A DNA stretch of 10,544 nucleotides, taken from Candidatus Jacksonbacteria bacterium (GTDB lineage Bacteria; Patescibacteriota; Patescibacteriia; UBA9629; GWA2-43-13). The position numbers were made by a program, and so were the translations under genes. The stretch is from contig JABIPD010000092.1 in NCBI GenBank assembly GCA_018698735.1, positions 1 through 10,544 on the forward strand. Reading direction: 5' to 3'. Numbering within the stretch: the stretch's first letter is position 1; every line of letters begins with the position of its first letter. Under the pieces are notes generated by a model that worked only from the letters and a program-made list of their open reading frames with translations, ran no database searches and was not told the DNA's origin. This document shows, piece after piece, positions 6,405-10,544 of the stretch.

Positions 6405-7481
6405 ATGGCAGAAAAGACAACACAACTCGAAGTCTCTCGGTTGCTTACAAAGGCTGTTCAAATGGGTGCTCAGGTAATGCATTTGCAACCAGGCGCATTA
6501 CCCGTTATTCGTATTTCAGGTGAGCTGCGTTCACTTCAAGATGAGGTGATCGTAACAGTCGAAATGGTTCAGTCCATGTTCGACTTTTTAGCACTGCCGA
6601 TTCATAAAGAACATCTCGAACGCGATAGACAAGTTATTTTTTCTACAGAGCTCGATAATCATCAACGCGTTATTTTACGAGCAGAGTGGGAGCGGGGCCG
6701 GTTAGTTGTTTCTGTACAATTTATTCATGCAAAAATTCATACCTTTCAAGAACTTGCAGTCCCTCCTGTAGTAGAAAGAATTGCTCAAAAAGAGAGCGGG
6801 CTTTTTATTATTTCCGGGCCATTCGACTCTGGAAAAACATCTCTTTGGACAAGTATTATAGAAACGATAAATACGAATCTTACAAAAAGAATTGTAACGA
6901 TCGAGTCGCCGATAGAGCATGTTTTTGTAAACAAGAAGTCGTTTATCGAACAACGAGAAATTGGCAGAGATGTTACTTCTTGGGCTGCTGGCGCTCGTGG
7001 TGTCAAAGAAACAGATGTCGACTTATTAGGTGTAAGCGATTGTACCTCAGGAGAACAGCTTAAAGAGATTATTAATGTTTCAGAAGGAAAGACCTTGGTG
7101 ATAATGATTATGGAATCGCTTTCAGTTGTTCATGCACTCGATATTTTACAGGGGTATTTTACCGCAGAAGAACAATCAAGCTGGCGAGCAGCACTTGCCC
7201 GTGCAACCGAAGCGATTGTGAATTTACGGTTATTGCCACGCGTTGGTGGCGGTCGGGTAATGGCATACGAGGTTTATGCTAAAGCGCTTACTACTCAATC
7301 GCTTGTTTCTCAAGGGAGCTTTTCTCAGCTTCCAAATGCAATGCATACAGCATCTCAAGAAGGTATGCAAACGTTAGACAGCGCGTTGGTGGCACTTGTG
7401 CGAGCGGGGAGTGTGTTGCCAGAACACGCACTTGCAGAATCTCAGAATCCAGACCAACTTAAATCGATGTTTGGAAAATAA
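6405..7481 (+). CDS. pilT: PilT-family ATPase with degenerate catalytic motifs
   Basis: The 358-residue length and overall architecture match PilT, the pilus retraction ATPase. PilT-like landmarks include VSRLLTKAVQMGAQVMHL at the start, FQELAVPPVVERIA (114-127), IEQREIGRDV (181-190), LLPRVGGGRVMAYEV (276-290) and EGMQTLDSAL (319-328). The active site is eroded. Walker A survives as GPFDSGKTS (138-146). The Asp box reads TIESPIEH (165-172) instead of TIEDPIEY. The Walker B region reads DVDLLGVSD (204-212) where PilT has DPDVILVGEMRD, removing the catalytic glutamate. The His-box region (228-243) lacks the usual GHLVxxTLHT histidines. The ASD motif near residue 23 is also changed. The frame is intact over its full length, so this is not a decayed gene. 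It may bind ATP without efficient hydrolysis. It lies 8 bases after the receiver gene and 6 bases before pilC. Confidence 0.88.
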   Translation: MAEKTTQLEVSRLLTKAVQMGAQVMHLQPGALPVIRISGELRSLQDEVIVTVEMVQSMFDFLALPIHKEHLERDRQVIFSTELDNHQRVILRAEWERGRLVVSVQFIHAKIHTFQELAVPPVVERIAQKESGLFIISGPFDSGKTSLWTSIIETINTNLTKRIVTIESPIEHVFVNKKSFIEQREIGRDVTSWAAGARGVKETDVDLLGVSDCTSGEQLKEIINVSEGKTLVIMIMESLSVVHALDILQGYFTAEEQSSWRAALARATEAIVNLRLLPRVGGGRVMAYEVYAKALTTQSLVSQGSFSQLPNAMHTASQEGMQTLDSALVALVRAGSVLPEHALAESQNPDQLKSMFGK

Positions 7482-7487
7482 TAGAGT

Positions 7488-8702
7488 ATGCCACTTTTTA
7501 ATTACAAAACAATAGGAAAAAATGGGCAACGGGCGGAGGGAGTTGTAGATGCTGTTACCATTACACAAGCCCAAGAAATTTTAGAAGATAAAGGTTTGGA
7601 GGTTATTTCGCTTGAGGCTTCAGAAAAAGAATCTGCTTTCGAATTTAGGATTTCTTTTTTAGAAAGAGTAAGCGCCAAAGATTTGGTGATTTTTTCTCGT
7701 AAGCTCTCTATGATGATTTCGAGTGATATGTCGTTGGTTCAGTCGTTAAAAATTATTGAACAGCAGACAGATACGCCGAAGCTAAGAGATGCACTTGGAG
7801 ATATTGCAGACGATGTAGATGGCGGAACAAAGTTTTCTGAAGCGCTAGAGGTTCACAGAAATATTTTCGGAAATTTTTACATAAGCATGGTGAGAAACGG
7901 TGAAACTACTGGTAGACTCGACGACGTGTTAACCTATCTGGCAGATCAACAAGAGAAAGACTACGATATGTCCTCTAAAATTAAAGGCGCAATGACGTAT
8001 CCGGCGTTTATTATGGCTGCTATGGTTATTGTAACGTATTTAATGATGACGTTTATTTTGCCAAAGCTTACCGCTGTATTAACAGAAAGTAACCTGGAAC
8101 TACCATTGCCAACAAAAATTCTTATTGCAGTTTCCAATTTTTCGGCAGAATTTTGGTGGCTTATTTTAATTGTTCTTATTGGGCTTGTTGTTGGAATACC
8201 ATTTTTAATAAAAAAGACACGCATGGGAAAAAGGGTTTTTGATATTGTTATGTCGTATGCGCCGGTCTTTGGAAAACAGCTTACAAGAAAAATTTATATT
8301 GTACGGCTTACGCGAAGTCTTTCAACGTTATTAAAGGGCGGAGTGGCACTTCCGGAGGCCTTAAAAATTACATCAGAAGTTGTAACAAATTCTTTGTATA
8401 GAGAAATTCTTTCAGCTACGGTCGAGGAAGTAGAAGACGGTAACCCAATGGCGAGTGTGTTTTCTCGTTATTCACTTATGCCTTCTATGGTATCGAGGCT
8501 TATATTAATTGGTGAAGAAACTGGGAATTTAGAAGATGTATTATCGAGGTTAAGTAAGTTTTACGAAAGAGAGCTTGATAACACTGTCCAGAATTTAACG
8601 ACCCTGTTGGAACCACTTATTTTGGTTGTTATGGGAATAGGAGTTGGTTTGTTGGTTGTTGCTATAATGCTTCCAATGTTTAAGCTTGCGCAAGCATTTT
8701 AG
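7488..8702 (+). CDS. pilC: Type IV pilus inner-membrane platform protein PilC
   Basis: PilC (GspF family) is the polytopic membrane protein on which PilB acts to insert pilin into the growing fibre. The 404-residue length is typical. It begins with the standard MPLFNYKTIGKNGQRAEG. Two T2SSF repeats span about 65-190 and 268-392, each with the family GE-x2-G signature (NGETTGRLD near 137-145, GEETGNLED at 342-350). Predicted membrane segments are about 172-191, 222-241 and 374-395, giving the usual three-helix topology. It starts 6 bases after the PilT-like gene and is probably the last gene of the pilM operon. No clear terminator follows; the next gene has its own promoter 132 bases on. Confidence 0.95.
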   Translation: MPLFNYKTIGKNGQRAEGVVDAVTITQAQEILEDKGLEVISLEASEKESAFEFRISFLERVSAKDLVIFSRKLSMMISSDMSLVQSLKIIEQQTDTPKLRDALGDIADDVDGGTKFSEALEVHRNIFGNFYISMVRNGETTGRLDDVLTYLADQQEKDYDMSSKIKGAMTYPAFIMAAMVIVTYLMMTFILPKLTAVLTESNLELPLPTKILIAVSNFSAEFWWLILIVLIGLVVGIPFLIKKTRMGKRVFDIVMSYAPVFGKQLTRKIYIVRLTRSLSTLLKGGVALPEALKITSEVVTNSLYREILSATVEEVEDGNPMASVFSRYSLMPSMVSRLILIGEETGNLEDVLSRLSKFYERELDNTVQNLTTLLEPLILVVMGIGVGLLVVAIMLPMFKLAQAF

Positions 8703-8711
8703 GATGTAATT

Positions 8712-8738
8712 TTGTAGTTTTGTGAAATATGGTATAAT
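8712..8738 (+). promoter_or_regulatory. Promoter of the major prepilin gene
   Basis: TGGTATAAT (8730-8738) is a perfect extended -10 element. A partial -35, TTGTAG (8712-8717), lies 15 bases upstream of the TATAAT hexamer. Transcription would begin near 8745, leaving a 90-base leader before the prepilin ATG. A separate strong promoter fits the need for far more pilin than assembly machinery. Confidence 0.7.
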
Positions 8739-8752
8739 AACAAAGAAATAAA

Positions 8753-8761
8753 TGTGGATAA
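8753..8761 (-). promoter_or_regulatory. Perfect DnaA-box match in the pilin leader
   Basis: TGTGGATAA is the exact complement of the bacterial DnaA box TTATCCACA. It lies about 8 bases downstream of the predicted pilin transcription start. Only one perfect box was noticed, so an origin is not supported. It could allow DnaA to influence pilin transcription, or be a chance match. Confidence 0.35.
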
Positions 8762-8788
8762 CAATTATTTATTAAATCACCTGTTCTT

Positions 8789-8838
8789 CTGGCCCTATTT
8801 TTGGGGACAGCAGAGATAGGTCACACATAGAGCTATGT
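8789..8838 (+). promoter_or_regulatory. Two hairpins in the pilin 5' leader, the second containing the start codon
   Basis: CTGGCCC (8789-8795) pairs with 8804-8810 (GGGACAG) in a 7-position stem with one mismatch and an 8-base loop. Further on, ACATAG (8825-8830) and CTATGT (8833-8838) form a perfect 6-bp inverted repeat separated by two bases, with the prepilin ATG (8835-8837) inside the right arm. No Shine-Dalgarno sequence lies at normal distance. Pairing is visible in the sequence; any control of pilin translation is inferred. Confidence 0.4.
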
Positions 8839-9350
8839 CTCATTCTTTTAAGCCCAAAGGGTTCACTCTTATAGAGCTCTTAGTGGTTATTGCAATTATT
8901 GGGTTACTTTCGACGCTTGCAGTTGTTTCGTTAAATACTGCCCGTGAACGATCTCGTGACTCTAAACGTATTACAGATATTAAAGCCATCCAAACTGGAA
9001 TGGAATTTTTCTTGAATGATAATCAAGGATACCCAAGAAGTGATGGTTCTGGTGCTATTTATGGAACTGGAACTGGAACTGGTGGAGCTGATGAATTCGA
9101 CAAAACAGCTTTCAATGTATTTCTATCAAATTGGCCAGTAGCTCCAACTCCAGAAGATGGGAGCTGTACTTCAGGTGAAAATAGTTATGTGTATACATCT
9201 TTATTATCAGGCGGCGGCGACTGTGATTCAACAAGTAGTCCTACTGATACTACTTTGTGTGCTTCGTATAGTTTAACTTTCTGTTTAGGATCTACTACTG
9301 GCGGAGCAACGGCTGGTACAAAAACAGCTACACCTGGAGGCATCAATTAA
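8835..9350 (+). CDS. pilA: Major type IV prepilin
   Basis: The 171-residue product begins with a class III signal, MSHSFKPKG|FTLIELLVVI. The cleavage glycine is residue 9, the mature protein starts at phenylalanine, and glutamate is at mature position 5, as PilD substrates require. A hydrophobic helix (about 10-33) anchors it in the membrane and forms the fibre core. A basic stretch, ARERSRDSKR (36-45), and a helix to NQGYP follow, as in GspG/PilA-like pilins. The head domain is rich in Gly, Ser and Thr and has four cysteines (111, 130, 142, 150), enough for two disulfides. Residues 77-84 are a Gly-Thr run encoded by three tandem GGAACT units. Its own promoter, a flanking terminator and its place between pilC and pilD support a major-pilin role, but a pseudopilin cannot be excluded. 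Confidence 0.85.
   Translation: MSHSFKPKGFTLIELLVVIAIIGLLSTLAVVSLNTARERSRDSKRITDIKAIQTGMEFFLNDNQGYPRSDGSGAIYGTGTGTGGADEFDKTAFNVFLSNWPVAPTPEDGSCTSGENSYVYTSLLSGGGDCDSTSSPTDTTLCASYSLTFCLGSTTGGATAGTKTATPGGIN
9063..9080 (+). repeat. Hexanucleotide tandem repeat (GGAACT)x3 in the pilin gene
   Basis: Three perfect tandem GGAACT units encode alternating Gly-Thr in the pilin head domain. Because the unit is a multiple of three, copy-number change would lengthen or shorten the pilin loop without a frameshift. Three units is short, so slippage may be infrequent. Confidence 0.7.
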
Positions 9351-9362
9351 TTTTACTTCTTA

Positions 9363-9392
9363 AAAAAACGTCAGGTTTTCCTGGCGTTTTTT
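9363..9392 (+). terminator. Intrinsic terminator after the prepilin gene
   Basis: AAAAAACGTCAGG (9363-9375) pairs with CCTGGCGTTTTTT (9380-9392) around a TTTT loop. The stem has 13 pairs including one G-U, with a GC-rich core and a terminal T run. It begins 12 bases after the pilin stop codon. The A tract at the left arm means it could also act on the minus strand. It separates pilin transcription from pilD. Confidence 0.9.
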
Positions 9393-9432
9393 GATTTCTT
9401 ATTTTTGAAAGATATATTTGTATTGTTAGTGT

Positions 9433-9460
9433 TAAATACGCCACCCGGATGGCGTATTTA
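9433..9460. repeat. Perfect palindrome (11-bp arms) upstream of pilD
   Basis: TAAATACGCCA (9433-9443) and TGGCGTATTTA (9450-9460) are exact inverse complements around a 6-base spacer CCCGGA. No T run follows, so it does not look like an ordinary terminator in the plus direction. The right arm covers the position where the pilD -35 element would be (about 9455-9460). This geometry fits an operator for a dimeric regulator, or a transcript-end stabilising hairpin. Confidence 0.75.
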
Positions 9461-9474
9461 GAAGTGAATGAATA

Positions 9475-9483
9475 TGCTATACT
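9475..9483 (+). promoter_or_regulatory. Extended -10 promoter of pilD
   Basis: TGCTATACT is an extended -10 element with no good -35. Its last base is seven bases before the pilD ATG at 9491, so transcription should begin at or within a base of the start codon. The pilD message is therefore probably leaderless. Confidence 0.6.
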
Positions 9484-9490
9484 TTAATCT

Positions 9491-10294
9491 ATGATAATCG
9501 CATTTTTAGTGCTTTTGGGCCTTGCATTAGGTAGTGGATTAAATGCACTTGCATATAGACTATACAACCAAGAGTCCTGGCTAAAGGGTAGATCTAAATG
9601 TCCTCAATGCAAACAAACACTTTCTGGATACGAGCTTATCCCGTTGGTAAGTTTTTTTATTCAAAAAGGAAAATGTCGGCACTGTAAGAAAAAAATAAGC
9701 ATTCAGTATCCACTTGGCGAGTTAGTAACATCCATAGCTGTTGTAGGTAGTTTTTTATGGTATATACAGAATGGCGCTAGCCCTGAAATGTTTTTTGCGT
9801 GGGCGATTTTTCTTGTTGTGTGGTGTATTTGGTTTATTGTTTTTGTGCACGATGCAAAACATACTATTGTTCTAGACTCTGTTGCGCTTCCTGGGATTGT
9901 TTTGGTTTTAATTTTGCAAATAGTATTTCATAGCCTCTACGGACCAGCAGGGGAATTTATTCCTTTTTTGGGAAGAATTTTGGCTGCAGCGCTTTTAGGC
10001 GCTGGTTTCTTTGCCGCACAGTTTATAATTTCTAAAGGCACCTGGATTGGTGGAGGAGATGTTCGGCTTGGCGGGTTGTTAGGTGTTACGCTTATGTGGC
10101 CACATATTATTACTGGGCTTATGGTGGCGTACATTGTTGGAAGTATTATAAGTTTAGTTTGGCTTGGGTTAAAAAAGGTAAAATGGAAATCCGAAATTCC
10201 GTTTGGGACATTTTTAGCACTTGCTGCTGTGTCGGTATTTGTTTTTGGGGATGCACTTGTTTCTTGGTATATGAATCTTTTCCATTTTTTGTAA
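9491..10294 (+). CDS. pilD: Prepilin peptidase PilD (A24 family)
   Basis: PilD is an inner-membrane aspartyl protease that cleaves prepilin leaders after glycine; many family members also N-methylate the new N-terminus. The 267-residue length is normal. The N-terminus has GLALGSGLNALAYRL (10-24), the family's GSFLN-type signature. The cytoplasmic loop has two CxxC pairs, C37-x2-C40 and C62-x2-C65, as in peptidases with the full N-terminal domain. The catalytic aspartates are D121 in FVHDAKH and D190 in the GxGD-type motif GGGDVRLG. Several hydrophobic segments span about 3-20, 80-95, 104-120, 130-146, 160-180, 197-225 and 238-255. PFGTFLALAA near the C-terminus is also typical. Its substrates are encoded on both sides: the major prepilin upstream and a second prepilin 1 base downstream, likely in the same operon. 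Confidence 0.95.
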   Translation: MIIAFLVLLGLALGSGLNALAYRLYNQESWLKGRSKCPQCKQTLSGYELIPLVSFFIQKGKCRHCKKKISIQYPLGELVTSIAVVGSFLWYIQNGASPEMFFAWAIFLVVWCIWFIVFVHDAKHTIVLDSVALPGIVLVLILQIVFHSLYGPAGEFIPFLGRILAAALLGAGFFAAQFIISKGTWIGGGDVRLGGLLGVTLMWPHIITGLMVAYIVGSIISLVWLGLKKVKWKSEIPFGTFLALAAVSVFVFGDALVSWYMNLFHFL

Positions 10295-10295
10295 T

Positions 10296-10544
10296 ATGAA
10301 AAGCATAAAAAGTACTGCTGGATTTACTCTATTAGAGTTGATGGTGACAACATCGTTAATTATTATTATCTCTGCGGCGATGTTTGTTAATTTACGAGAT
10401 TATAATTCTTCGAAACAACTCGATTTAGCTGGTAATGAATTTGTTTTTCAGGCTGAACGAATGAGAAATTTTGCACAAACAGGAAAAAAATTTAACAATT
10501 CAGTTCCTTCTGGTGGTTGGGGGGTACATTTTTCTTCTGGGACT
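10296..10544 (+). CDS. Minor prepilin, GspH/FimT-like (3' end outside the window)
   Basis: Translation from the ATG at 10296 gives 83 codons that continue to the window edge. The N-terminus MKSIKSTAG|FTLLELMV has the PilD cleavage glycine at residue 9, phenylalanine as the first mature residue and glutamate at mature position 5. A hydrophobic helix follows (to about residue 33). The segment around NEFVFQAERMRNFAQTG and the later VPSGGWGVHFSSG resemble GspH/FimT-type minor pilins, which initiate or cap pili. It begins 1 base after the pilD stop codon and is probably co-transcribed with it, perhaps as the first of several minor pilin genes. Confidence 0.85.
   Translation, partial: MKSIKSTAGFTLLELMVTTSLIIIISAAMFVNLRDYNSSKQLDLAGNEFVFQAERMRNFAQTGKKFNNSVPSGGWGVHFSSGT

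Noticed and set aside
6686..7063. 125-codon plus-strand frame inside the PilT-like gene
   Set aside because: Out-of-frame shadow, rich in Cys, Arg and Ser in a non-protein-like pattern; the PilT frame is continuous and homologous throughout.
6405..7481. PilT-like gene as a pseudogene
   Set aside because: The frame is intact over a normal family length and most non-catalytic PilT motifs are preserved, so loss of catalytic residues looks selective rather than decay.
8753..8761. Replication origin at the pilin leader
   Set aside because: Only one perfect DnaA box was seen, with no cluster of boxes and no dnaA or dnaN nearby.

Overview
The window looks like a chromosomal segment from a Candidate Phyla Radiation (Patescibacteria) bacterium, most likely of the Parcubacteria type. 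The basis is indirect: an AT-leaning genome read with the standard code (no in-frame UGA), a compact type IV pilus cluster with a lone receiver-domain protein between the pilB and pilT-like genes, a short major pilin of the kind common in these lineages, and no Shine-Dalgarno sequence at any start codon. No rRNA or other phylogenetic marker is present, so the assignment is an inference.

Layout. Positions 1-2768 are on the minus strand: a ClpC-type AAA+ unfoldase (2768 to 273) followed by the 5' part of a comF-like gene (221 to beyond 1). A 357-base AT-rich divergent region (2769-3125) holds inverted repeats and candidate promoters for both directions. From 3126 on, everything is on the plus strand: pilM, pilB, a CheY-like receiver, a degenerate PilT-family ATPase and pilC, with gaps of 24, 16, 8 and 6 bases, so probably one operon. 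A 132-base gap with its own extended -10 promoter precedes the major prepilin gene, which ends in a strong intrinsic terminator (9363-9392). A perfect palindrome and another extended -10 promoter then precede pilD (prepilin peptidase), whose start codon lies where transcription should begin. A second prepilin gene starts 1 base after pilD and runs off the window.

How the genes work together. PilB (extension ATPase) and PilC (inner-membrane platform) assemble pilin subunits, PilD removes their leader peptides, and PilM is the cytoplasmic actin-like protein that normally connects to PilN/PilO; neither PilN nor PilO is in this window. The PilT-family protein keeps Walker A but has lost the catalytic glutamate and the Asp-box and His-box residues, so it may be regulatory or structural rather than a retraction motor. 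The receiver protein has all phosphorylation residues but no kinase nearby. ComF next to a type IV pilus cluster fits a DNA-uptake role, though this rests on context only.

The features most worth a second look are the degenerate PilT; the absence of Shine-Dalgarno sites with T at -1 in 9 of 10 starts; the probably leaderless pilD transcript; a 15-bp RNA stem between the end of clpC and the comF start codon; and repeat structures in the control regions.
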